NCBI GenBank assembly: GCA_046349435.1
Contig: JAXMCI010000002.1
Location: 1 to 64,000 of the forward strand
Origin: JAXMCI01 sp046349435
GTDB taxonomy: Bacteria > Pseudomonadota > Alphaproteobacteria > Dongiales > Dongiaceae
Direction: 5' to 3'
Length of the DNA: 64,000 bases
Part shown: one piece after another, positions 8,312-15,960 of the stretch
How positions within the stretch are numbered: the stretch's first letter is position 1
Layout: each line of letters opens with the position of its first letter
The notes under the pieces: model-generated
The model's database searches: none
Told to the model about the DNA's origin: nothing
The model's input: the letters and a program-made list of their open reading frames with translations, nothing else
Made by a program: the position numbers and the translations under genes

Positions 8312-8392
8312 TGTCATCCCGGCGAAAGCCGGGATCCATCTTGCCGCTTCGTGGCGGTTGATCCATGGATCCCGGCTTTCGCCGGGATGACA
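8312..8392. repeat. 28-bp perfect inverted repeat (dispersed palindromic element)
   Basis: Arms at 8312-8339 and 8365-8392 are exact reverse complements; each begins TGTCATCCCGGCGAAAGCC and itself contains a CCCGGC-GAAA-GCCGGG hairpin. Between them are 25 nt. This TCATCCCGGC...GCCGGGATGA type is a common non-coding repeat in GC-rich proteobacterial genomes. It lies between convergent petC and the ABC transporter operon. No gene is seen between 8162 and 8436. Confidence 0.85.
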
Positions 8393-8436
8393 GCTTTGCT
8401 TGCGGGGTTATGACGGCCAGGGCACGACGCCGCCCC

Positions 8437-9960
8437 TCAGTGCACCGCGGCGTACATGATGCGGGCCTCGGTGGCGTCGGCGGGGGAGAACTCCTCGACG
8501 ATGCGGCCCTGGCGGCAGACCAGGATGCGGTCGGAGAGGTTGAGGATCTCCGGCAGGTAGGAGGAGATCACCACCACGGCCAGCCCCTGGTCGGCCAGGC
8601 CGTTGATCAGCTGGTGGATCTCGGCGATGGCGCCGACATCGACGCCGCGGGTCGGCTCGTCGAAGATCACCAGCCGCGGCCGCTCCACCAGCCCCTTGCC
8701 GATCACCACCTTCTGCTGGTTGCCGCCGGAGAGCTCGACGACGCGGGCGTCCTGGTTGATGGTGCGGATGCTGAGCCTGCGGATCCACTCGGCGGCGAGC
8801 TCCCGCATCCGCCGCCGGCTGACCAGCAGCCCGCCGCCGTGCCCGCCCCCGTGCCCGCCCTTGGCTCCGGCCGCCAGCTCGCCGGCATGGATGTTCTCGG
8901 CGATCGACATGGTCTCGAAGAAGCCCTCGGCCTTGCGGTCCTCGGTGACGTAGACGATGCCGTCGCGCACCGCCGGGCCGGGCACGCGGTAGCGCACGGC
9001 GCGGCCGTCGAGCTCGACCACGCCGCCGCGCCGGAAGTCGCGCTTGTAGATGCCGGCGACGATCTTGAAGGTCTCGGTCCGGCCGGAGCCGATCAGCCCG
9101 AAGACGCCGGTGATCTGCCCCTCGTAGATCGAGAAGGAGTTGTTGCGCACCGCCCGGCCCATCGAGACGTCCTGGACCGAGAGCAGCCGGGCGCCCGGCG
9201 GCCGGATCCGGTCGGCGCCGCGCCTGCCGCCATAGAGCGCGGCCGAGAGCTGGCGGCCGACCATCGCCGCCACGACGCGCTCGCGGTCGAAGTCCGCGGC
9301 CGGGCCGCTCGCCACCTGCTCGCCGTCGCGCAGGATGGTGACGCGGTCGGCCTGGGCCAGCGCCTCCTCCAGCGTGTGGGTGATGAAGACCAGCGACACG
9401 CCGTCCGCCTTCAGCCGCTGCATCAGCGCGAAGAAGTGCCGCTTCTCCTCCGGCGTCAGCGTCGCGGTCGGCTCGTCGAAGATGATCACCGACGCCCGGT
9501 GGTGGACGGCGCGCGCGATCTCCACCATCTGCCGCTTGGCGGCGCCCAGCGAGGCCACCGTCGCCGTCGGGTCGACCGGGAAGTTGAGCGACTGCAGGAA
9601 CTGCTGCGCCGAGATGTAGATGCCGCGCAGCCGGTTGAGGAAGCGCTCGCGGCCGAGATAGATGTTCTGCGCCACCGTCATCGACGGCACCAGGCTGGTC
9701 TCCTGGAAGACCATGGCGATGCCCGCGCCGAGCGCCTGGGCCGGCGTGGCGAAGCGCACCGGCCGGTCGTTCAGCAGCATGCGGCCGGCGCTCGGCTCGA
9801 CCACCCCGGCCATGATCTTGGTCAAGGTCGACTTGCCGGCGCCGTTCTCGCCGAGCAGCGCGTGGATCTCGCCCTTCTCCAGCGTGAAGTCGATGTCGCG
9901 GATCGCCGGCACGCCGCGATAGAGCTTGCTCACCTTCTCCAGCCGGATCACCGCGGTCAT
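8437..9960 (-). CDS. Sugar-type ABC transporter, tandem ATP-binding protein
   Basis: Protein of 507 aa with two fused ATPase domains, like RbsA/MglA/XylG. Domain 1 has Walker A GENGAGKST (37-45) and a weak signature (LGAAKRQMVEIARAV); domain 2 has the typical degenerate P-loop GLIGSGRTE, and an intact LSGGNQQKV signature with a following VIFDEPTRGVDVGA. An unusual glycine/histidine-rich insert (GAKGGHGGGHGGG) sits in domain 2. The ATG at 9960 overlaps the stop of the upstream propeller gene as ATGA. It powers the importer built from the permeases at 11027-13156 and 14484-15500. Last gene of the operon; substrate unknown. Confidence 0.93.
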   Translation of the reverse strand: MTAVIRLEKVSKLYRGVPAIRDIDFTLEKGEIHALLGENGAGKSTLTKIMAGVVEPSAGRMLLNDRPVRFATPAQALGAGIAMVFQETSLVPSMTVAQNIYLGRERFLNRLRGIYISAQQFLQSLNFPVDPTATVASLGAAKRQMVEIARAVHHRASVIIFDEPTATLTPEEKRHFFALMQRLKADGVSLVFITHTLEEALAQADRVTILRDGEQVASGPAADFDRERVVAAMVGRQLSAALYGGRRGADRIRPPGARLLSVQDVSMGRAVRNNSFSIYEGQITGVFGLIGSGRTETFKIVAGIYKRDFRRGGVVELDGRAVRYRVPGPAVRDGIVYVTEDRKAEGFFETMSIAENIHAGELAAGAKGGHGGGHGGGLLVSRRRMRELAAEWIRRLSIRTINQDARVVELSGGNQQKVVIGKGLVERPRLVIFDEPTRGVDVGAIAEIHQLINGLADQGLAVVVISSYLPEILNLSDRILVCRQGRIVEEFSPADATEARIMYAAVH

Positions 9961-11030
9961 CGCGGCACCGCGATCTCGAGGATTGCGTCGCCGCCCTTGC
10001 AGGCGACCAGCACGCGGCCGTCGAGCGCCAGCGCGCTGGTGACGCCGTGGCGCCGCCCGTTGGCCCGGCTGTGCCAGCTCGCCACCGGCCTGAGCTCGGC
10101 GTCGAGCCGCACCAGCAGCCCGTAGGAGCGCGACGGCGACCACGGCTTGTGCACCCCCATGGTGCGCACGCCGCCGCATTGCAGCGGCTCGAGGAAGAGC
10201 CGGCCGGAGGAGAGTGCCGGCGCGATCCAATGATCGCGGTCGACCTCGGCGATCATGTCCTCGCGGTAGCGCTTCTCGGCGAGCACGAACTCGATCAGCC
10301 GGTTGCGCGGCGCGAAGACCGCCAGCCAGGCGCCGCCGTCCTGCGCCGGGGCGAGGCGGGCGGGATAGCCGGGCAGGGTGGGCGAGGCGGCGACCGGCGG
10401 CTGGCGGCCGGCCGGCTCGAGCGCGACCAGCCGGTGCCGCCAGCTCTCCGACAGCAGGATGCGGCCGGGCTGCGGCAGCAGGCCGTAGGGAAAGGCCAGC
10501 CCGGCGGCAAGCCGCTCGGCGCGGCCGCTGCCGGGATCGACGCGCCAGAGCGAGCCGGCGCGGTTGCGGCGCATCAGGTCGACGACCCAGTCCTCGGGCC
10601 CGTGCGCGGCGGAGCCCTGCGCCACCAGCAGCGCGCCGTCGGCGGCGAAGGCCAGCGCGGTCGGGCAGGCGGCGCCGGCGAAGGCGTCGGGGCCCGGCCC
10701 GTCGCGCAGGCCCTCGGGCCCGAGCAGCCACAGCCGGCCGTCGCCGGTGCCGACGGCGACCAGCCCGTCGGGACGGGCGGCCGTCGCGCTCACCGCCGCC
10801 GAGAACCGCGCCACCTCGCTTGGCGTCCCGCCCGCCGGATCGAGCGCCAGCAGGTGCGGGCCGCTGCTGAACAGCACGCGGCCGCCGGCCAGCACGAGAT
10901 TGTCGGGCGCCGGGATCTCGAGCAGCGCCGGCGCCTCGTCGAGCCCGGCATTGGGGCGCAGCGCGCCGTCGAGCGGCGGGACGGTGATCGCCCGGCCGCG
11001 GACGAGGTCGAGGACGGCGTCGAGCCTCAT
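9957..11030 (-). CDS. SMP-30/strictosidine synthase-like beta-propeller protein
   Basis: Protein of 357 aa with repeated propeller-blade features (DNLVLAGGRVLFSSGPHLLAL, TALAFAADGALLVAQG, PYGLLPQPGRILLSESWRHR), the last being the SMP-30/strictosidine-synthase style S-E-S-W motif. No signal peptide is visible, so it is probably cytoplasmic. Members include lactonases and related hydrolases. It is coupled at both ends: its ATG overlaps the stop of the permease-propeller fusion (ATGA at 11027-11030) and its stop overlaps the ATPase start. Enzymatic activity and substrate cannot be read from the sequence. Confidence 0.78.
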   Translation of the reverse strand: MRLDAVLDLVRGRAITVPPLDGALRPNAGLDEAPALLEIPAPDNLVLAGGRVLFSSGPHLLALDPAGGTPSEVARFSAAVSATAARPDGLVAVGTGDGRLWLLGPEGLRDGPGPDAFAGAACPTALAFAADGALLVAQGSAAHGPEDWVVDLMRRNRAGSLWRVDPGSGRAERLAAGLAFPYGLLPQPGRILLSESWRHRLVALEPAGRQPPVAASPTLPGYPARLAPAQDGGAWLAVFAPRNRLIEFVLAEKRYREDMIAEVDRDHWIAPALSSGRLFLEPLQCGGVRTMGVHKPWSPSRSYGLLVRLDAELRPVASWHSRANGRRHGVTSALALDGRVLVACKGGDAILEIAVPR

Positions 11031-13156
11031 CGCGGGCGGGCCCCCCAGTAGGAGCGCATTCCGGTCCATTGCGGATCGGCGCCGGGGATGGGCAGCCGGC
11101 CGATGCGGTTGTTGAGGATGCCGCCGACATAGAGCCACCCCTTGTGCTCGCGCATCGAGGTGACCATCGGGTGGGCGGCGCCGCCGAGATCGCCCAGCAC
11201 CTCGCGGATGGCGCCGGATTCGTCGAACTTCACCACCCCGCCGGTATTGATGTTGGGGAACAGCCACTCGTCCTGCGGCAGGCGGCGGGTCATCCGCCGG
11301 CGCATCCCGGGATGGCGCAGCGCCAGGTCGAAGCTCGGCGTGCGCATGCCGAGCCAGGCCATCCAGTAGCCGCCGTCCGACGCCCGGTTGATGTTGTCGG
11401 GATAGCCCGGCATGTCGCGGATGACGCACTCGACCCGGCCGGCCTCCGGCCCGTCGAACCAGTAGCGATGCACCCGGCAGGCCCAGGATTCGGCGAAGAA
11501 CAGCGACTGCCCGTCATGGGCGATGCAGACGCCGTTGGCGTAGCGGTAGCGGTCGAGCAGCGTGCGGGTGCGGCCGGTGCGCGGGTCGTAGACGAGCAGC
11601 CGCCCGGTCGGCCGGCTCTCGATGCTGTCGAGCGCCCAGTCGTGCGCGTCGTAGCGCGTCGTCGAGTCGGTGAAGAAGATGCGCCCGTCGGGCGCCACGT
11701 CGCAGTCGTTGGGGTCGCGCAGCCGGGCGTCGTCGACGATCGAGCGCCAGGAGCGCCGCGTCTCGGCCGACAGCCGGGTGACCTCGCCGGCGCGCGAGAT
11801 CGAGTAGAGGCCCATGGCGCCGACGCAGGCCTTGAGCGCGCCGTCGCGGTCGAAGGCCAGGCCGAGCGGGAAGCCGCCGGTGTGGGCGAAGACCTCGGAG
11901 CGCGCATAGTCGGGCGCCAGGAAGCGGACGATCTCGCCGTGCCGGGTGCCGCAATAGAGGTGATCCTCCTCGTCGAGGATGACGTCCTCCGGCCCTTCCA
12001 CCGCGCCCAGCCCGATCGGCTCGGCGGCGCCCAGCCGGTCGTCGAGCGCGTAGGGCGAGCCCGAGCCCGGCACCGCCGGGCGGGTCTCGCCCATGCGGTG
12101 ATAGACCGGCGCGACATAGACCTCGTTCAGCACCTTGTCGCGGTTCTTCAGCCAGCGGATGTCGAGGATCACCGCGGCGGCCAGCATCAGCCCCAGCACC
12201 ATCTGGTTGGCGCCGGTGCCGTAGCCGAGCCGGATCAGCCCGTTGGTCATGACCAGCACGATGACCGCGCCCATCAGCCCCTTGGCGATCGAGCCGCGCC
12301 CGCCGCCCAGGCTGTTGCCGCCGACCACCGCGGCGGTCAGTGCCATCAGCTCGAGGTTGAGCCCGGTGCCGGGCCCGACGCCGGAGAGCCTGGCGCCGAC
12401 CAGGAATCCCGCGACGCCGCAGCACAGGCCGGAGACGATGTAGGTGCCGCAGACGACCCGGCGCACCCGGATGCCGGCATTGTAGGCCGAGCGGCGCGAG
12501 CCGCCGACCGACAGCACGTGCCAGCCCGGGCGCGAGCGGGTCAGCGCGACGTGCCCGACGACCGCCACCAGGATGGCGGTCAGCACGCTCGGCGAGATGC
12601 CGAGGATCTTGCCGTCGCCGATGAAGTCCCAGACCGGCGCGTCGACCGAGGCGGTCTGGATCCGCGCCGCGAAGTTGACGACGAGGATGTCGAACAGCGC
12701 GCGGCCGATGATCAGCGTCACCAGCGTGGTGAGGAAGGCGCGCAGCCTGAGATAGCCGACCAGGTAGCCGTTGAGCGCGCCCAGCGCGAGCCCGACCAGC
12801 AGCGCCGCGCCGAGCCCGGCCCAGACCGGCAGGTCGAGCACCAGCACGGTGTAGACGGCGGCGAAGGCGGCAAGCGCGAAGGTCGAGCCGACCGAGAGGT
12901 CGATGCCGCCGCCCAGCATGACCACGGTGAGGCCGGTGACGACGATGGCGAACTCGCCGAGCTGGCGCGTCGATTCGGCGAGCGCCTGCGGCTTGAAGAA
13001 GCCGGGAATGGCGCTGCCGAAGCCGGCGACGACGGCGACCAGCGCCAGGAACGGGATGGCGTTGTCCGTCCACCGCTTGGTGAGGACCTCGCCGATCAGG
13101 TGATCGGGCACCCAATCGTAGCGCAGGCGCGCCGCCCGCTCGCGCAAGCTGGTCAT
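11027..13156 (-). CDS. Sugar-type ABC permease fused to an SMP-30/strictosidine synthase-like domain
   Basis: A single 709-aa reading frame. Residues 1 to about 335 are a RbsC/AraH-type permease with multiple membrane helices and the conserved segments TVVMLGGGIDLSVGSTFALA and AAVVGGNSLGGGRGSIAKGLMG. From about residue 375 to the end follows a complete propeller domain: EGPEDVILDEEDHLYCGTR, DPNDCDVAPDGRIFFTDSTT, YANGVCIAHDGQSLFFAESW and GYPDNINRASDGGYWMAWLG. No stop or plausible internal start separates them, so the importer carries its own soluble domain, expected on the cytoplasmic face. A lactonase-like role on the imported compound is an inference. Confidence 0.88.
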   Translation of the reverse strand: MTSLRERAARLRYDWVPDHLIGEVLTKRWTDNAIPFLALVAVVAGFGSAIPGFFKPQALAESTRQLGEFAIVVTGLTVVMLGGGIDLSVGSTFALAAFAAVYTVLVLDLPVWAGLGAALLVGLALGALNGYLVGYLRLRAFLTTLVTLIIGRALFDILVVNFAARIQTASVDAPVWDFIGDGKILGISPSVLTAILVAVVGHVALTRSRPGWHVLSVGGSRRSAYNAGIRVRRVVCGTYIVSGLCCGVAGFLVGARLSGVGPGTGLNLELMALTAAVVGGNSLGGGRGSIAKGLMGAVIVLVMTNGLIRLGYGTGANQMVLGLMLAAAVILDIRWLKNRDKVLNEVYVAPVYHRMGETRPAVPGSGSPYALDDRLGAAEPIGLGAVEGPEDVILDEEDHLYCGTRHGEIVRFLAPDYARSEVFAHTGGFPLGLAFDRDGALKACVGAMGLYSISRAGEVTRLSAETRRSWRSIVDDARLRDPNDCDVAPDGRIFFTDSTTRYDAHDWALDSIESRPTGRLLVYDPRTGRTRTLLDRYRYANGVCIAHDGQSLFFAESWACRVHRYWFDGPEAGRVECVIRDMPGYPDNINRASDGGYWMAWLGMRTPSFDLALRHPGMRRRMTRRLPQDEWLFPNINTGGVVKFDESGAIREVLGDLGGAAHPMVTSMREHKGWLYVGGILNNRIGRLPIPGADPQWTGMRSYWGARPR

Positions 13157-13282
13157 GATGTCCGCAGGATGGGGTGGGATGGATGGGCGGCGCCGAGCAG
13201 GGAGATAGCGGCACCGCCGCGCCGACCGCGCCCTTCGACAGGCTCAGGACGAGGTTCAGCAAGCAGGCGCGCCATCAAGGAA

Positions 13283-13317
13283 GGCCCTCATGCTGAGCTT
13301 GTCGAAGCATGAGGGCC
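13283..13317. repeat. Dispersed palindrome, CCCTCATGC type
   Basis: An 11-bp inverted repeat GGCCCTCATGC / GCATGAGGGCC (13283-13293, 13307-13317) with a loop reading TGAGCTTGTCGAA. A related copy is at 21261-21293 with loop CGAGCCTGTCGCA, and a partial half (CTTCGACAGGCTCAGGACGAG) lies just upstream at 13233-13253. It fills the gap between the binding-protein gene and the fused permease and could act as an mRNA processing or stabilising hairpin. Confidence 0.8.
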
Positions 13318-13352
13318 CTACTCGATATCGACGCGCGCGGCGCTCCGCTCGC

Positions 13353-14372
13353 CTACTTCTTGTCGGCGGCCTGCAGGGCCTTGAGGTCCCAGCAGGTCGA
13401 CGGCGTGATGTTGTCCTTCGTGGTGATGCTCTCCAGCGTGTAGATCCACGACTTGACGGTGCCGGGCTGGACGCCGCTCTGCAGCAGCAGCTTGACCACC
13501 GCGTTGATGTCGCGCGACTGGTTCTGCAGCTCGGTGGTGACCACCGCGCCGAAGACGCCGGACTGCAGGTTGTCGCAGTCGACCTTCTCGCCGCCGCCGG
13601 TCGTCACCAGGAAGATCTTCCCCTGCTTGCCGGCGTCGCGGATCGCGGCTGCGGTGCCGGTGGCGGTGCCGTCCCAGAAGTCGATGATGCCGCAGACGTC
13701 GGGATGCTGCTGCAGCAGCGTGGTCGCGACGTTGCGCGCCGTCGTCGCGTCCCAGTTGGAATCGGGCTTGGCCACCACCTGGAAGTCGGGGTGCTTCTCC
13801 AGCACCTTCATGATCCCGGCATACTGGTAGAGGCTCGACGCGTTCACCTGGTCGCCCTGGATCAGCCCGATCTTCTTGGTCGAGCCCTCGCCGCAGCCCT
13901 TGACCACCGCCTCGGCCTCGAGCTGGCCGAGCCGGTTCCAGTCGCTGCCGACGAAGGCGTCGCTGGCGTAGTTGCTCGGGTTGTCGATCTGGATGACGTA
14001 GATGCCGGCGGCCTGCGCCTTCTTGAACAGCTTCGAGTAGGACTGCAGGTCGGGAGTGTGGACGATCAGCACGTCGGGCTTGGGATCGGCCGAGATCAGC
14101 TCGGTGATCGCCTGGGCGCCGGCCTCGACGCTCCAGTTCGGATCGCGCGTCTCGAAGGTGCCGCCGAAGCCCTCGACCTCCTTCTTGATGTAGTGCGACC
14201 AGCCCTGGGCGAGGTCGAAGCCCATCGCCATCGGGATCAGCACCACCTTCTTGCCCTGCAGCGCCTTGCTGTAGGCGGCGGGGCCGGGATCCTCCTGGGC
14301 GCGGGCGACGGACGCGCCCAGCCCGAGCGCCATGCCGCACAGGATGGCGGCGGCCAGCTTCAGCTTCCTCAT
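13353..14372 (-). CDS. Periplasmic sugar-binding protein of the ABC importer
   Basis: Protein of 339 aa of the periplasmic-binding-protein type 1 (ribose-binding-like) family. The signal peptide is clear, with cleavage after ARA at residue 25. Family features include VVLIPMAMGFDLAQGW, VIQIDNPSNYASDAFVGSDW, IGLIQGDQVNASS and a late VTTGGGEKVDCDNLQSG. A GAGAGAGG ribosome-binding site lies 5 nt before the ATG. It captures the substrate for the two permeases encoded on either side. The ligand is not predictable from the sequence; the family mostly binds monosaccharides and related compounds. Confidence 0.92.
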   Translation of the reverse strand: MRKLKLAAAILCGMALGLGASVARAQEDPGPAAYSKALQGKKVVLIPMAMGFDLAQGWSHYIKKEVEGFGGTFETRDPNWSVEAGAQAITELISADPKPDVLIVHTPDLQSYSKLFKKAQAAGIYVIQIDNPSNYASDAFVGSDWNRLGQLEAEAVVKGCGEGSTKKIGLIQGDQVNASSLYQYAGIMKVLEKHPDFQVVAKPDSNWDATTARNVATTLLQQHPDVCGIIDFWDGTATGTAAAIRDAGKQGKIFLVTTGGGEKVDCDNLQSGVFGAVVTTELQNQSRDINAVVKLLLQSGVQPGTVKSWIYTLESITTKDNITPSTCWDLKALQAADKK

Positions 14373-14483
14373 GTCAGCCTCTCTCCTATCGTTCTCTGTC
14401 GGTTCCTGTCGCCGGCCCCGTCCCGCGGTGGGTCCGCGGTTCTCCCGTGCCGGCCTCCTGAGCCTCGTGACCTCACGGCCCTC

Positions 14484-15500
14484 CTAGATGTCGCCCTGCT
14501 GCGCGGTCTGCTCGTCGCGCGGGTTGAGCAGGCTGTCGACGATGATGGCGACCAGCAGGATCGTCGCCTTGATCAGGTTCTGGTAGATGTTCGGGATGTC
14601 GAGGATCGTCATCGCGTTGAGCAGGATGCCGATCAGCAGCGCGCCGACGATGACGTTGCGCATGCCGCCCTTGCCGCCGCTCAGCCCGATGCCGCCGATC
14701 ACCACCACCAGCACGACGTCGTAGAGCAGCGTCGAGTTGACGATGCGGGTGTTCATGCTGCGCAGCCCGGCGGCGGTGACGATGCCGCCGCCGAAGGCCA
14801 GCAGCGCCGAGACGACGTAGCGCAGCAGGATCATCGGCCGCACCGGGATGCCCATGTTGCGGGCCGCCATGAAGTTGTCGCCCATCAGGTAGACGAAGCG
14901 GCCGTAGCGGGTGAAGTGCAGCAGCAGGAAGGCGAGCAGCGCCGCGCCGGCGAAGAGGAAGATCTCGACCGGCATGTCGAGCAGGCGGGTGTCGCCGAGC
15001 GTGCCGATCCAGCTGCCGCCTTCCGGCAGGAAGATGACGTCCTGGCCGATCAGGCGGGAGCGCGCGAAGCCGAAGACGAAGGCGCCGGTGGCGAGCGTGG
15101 CGAAGATCGCCGGCACCTCGGCATAGGCGATCAGCAGCCCGTTGACGATGCCGATCCCGACCACCGCGGCGAGCGCCACGCCGAGCGCCAGCCATCCGGC
15201 GGTGCCCTGGTTGAGCAGCTGCAGGTACCAGGCGACCGACATCGCCATGATGGCGACGGCCGAGAGGTCGATGCCCCGGCCGATGATCACCACCGCCATG
15301 CCGACCGCCAGGATGCCGAGCACGCTGACGCTGCGCACGATGGCGACCAGGTTGCCCGGGGTGAGGAAGCCGGGAAGGCCGGCCGCGGCGGCGACGAAGA
15401 GCAGGATCGCGAGCGCGAGGACGATGCGCTCCTGGCTGAGGTTGCGGGCGGCGGCGGGAAGCCTCATGCCGGCAACTCTGGACCGCTCCGTCCGCGCCAT
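14484..15500 (-). CDS. Sugar-type ABC transporter permease
   Basis: Protein of about 338 aa, RbsC/AraH type, with many membrane helices and the conserved VGMAVVIIGRGIDLSAVAIM and VIGGIGLSGGKGGMRNVIVG segments. Two starts are possible: the ATG at 15500, chosen because GGAG lies 9 nt upstream, or the ATG at 15467 (11 residues shorter). It would pair with the permease half of the fusion protein to form a heterodimeric pore. It sits downstream of the aconitase X small subunit with a 37-nt gap. Confidence 0.9.
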   Translation of the reverse strand: MARTERSRVAGMRLPAAARNLSQERIVLALAILLFVAAAAGLPGFLTPGNLVAIVRSVSVLGILAVGMAVVIIGRGIDLSAVAIMAMSVAWYLQLLNQGTAGWLALGVALAAVVGIGIVNGLLIAYAEVPAIFATLATGAFVFGFARSRLIGQDVIFLPEGGSWIGTLGDTRLLDMPVEIFLFAGAALLAFLLLHFTRYGRFVYLMGDNFMAARNMGIPVRPMILLRYVVSALLAFGGGIVTAAGLRSMNTRIVNSTLLYDVVLVVVIGGIGLSGGKGGMRNVIVGALLIGILLNAMTILDIPNIYQNLIKATILLVAIIVDSLLNPRDEQTAQQGDI

Positions 15501-15537
15501 GCAAGGGACTCCGGCGTCGCGCCGAGGCTGCGCCGGC

Positions 15538-15960
15538 TCAGGCCGGCGAGATCGTGCCGTCCGGGCCGATGGCCAGCGCGCCGCCCTGCGGCAGCGCCCG
15601 CTGCGCCTCGGCCGACAGCCGCAGCACCGGGATGCCGGCATAGCCCATCTCGCGGCCGACCACGATGCCGAGCGTCAGGATGGCGTCGGGCTCGGCGAGC
15701 AGCAGGGCGGCCGGGGCGCGGCCGCCGGCCAGCAGCTCCAGCATCACCGCGCTCGACGAGCTCGAGCCGATGGTGCCGGGCAGCGCCAGGATGGTGCCGC
15801 CGATCACCTTGTCGTGGTCGGGGTGGCGCGGGTCGGTGATCCGGCCGGTCCAGGGATCGACGCCGCCCCAGAAGCTGATCGGCTTGCCGAGCCGCAGCAG
15901 CGGCCCCTGGGCGGTGCCCGGCAGCAGCACCGCCTCGGCGCGGGCGAGCGCCCCACTCAC
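15538..15960 (-). CDS. Aconitase X small (swivel) subunit, DUF126
   Basis: Protein of 140 aa from a GTG at 15960, which overlaps the stop of the large subunit as GTGA; this start gives the usual family length. The swivelling-domain motifs GKPISFWGGVDPWTGRI, VIGGTILALPGTIGSSSSS and the closing IGPDGTISP are typical of DUF126. Together with the product of the upstream gene it forms aconitase X, a dehydratase related to aconitase. In studied bacteria split AcnX acts as cis-3-hydroxy-L-proline dehydratase; whether that holds here is open, because the linked importer is of the sugar class. Confidence 0.9.
   Translation of the reverse strand: MSGALARAEAVLLPGTAQGPLLRLGKPISFWGGVDPWTGRITDPRHPDHDKVIGGTILALPGTIGSSSSSAVMLELLAGGRAPAALLLAEPDAILTLGIVVGREMGYAGIPVLRLSAEAQRALPQGGALAIGPDGTISPA

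Noticed and set aside
9961..11130. ABC ATPase frame extended upstream to 11130
   Set aside because: The extension is out of frame over the propeller gene and has shadow composition; Walker A spacing fits a start at 9960.
13226..13330. Possible small gene or mobile element remnant around the CCCTCATGC palindrome
   Set aside because: No open frame with coding character, no terminal repeats or target duplications; it fits a dispersed palindrome.
14410..14450. CCGCGG-N5-CCGCGG between the permease and binding-protein genes as a terminator
   Set aside because: Short self-palindromic arms without a T-run in a GC-rich gap; may be chance, and the operon is probably read through.
11069..15839. Long plus-strand open frames (747 and 849 codons) across the ABC transporter operon
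   Set aside because: Antisense to well-supported permease and binding-protein genes and composed of low-complexity charged sequence.
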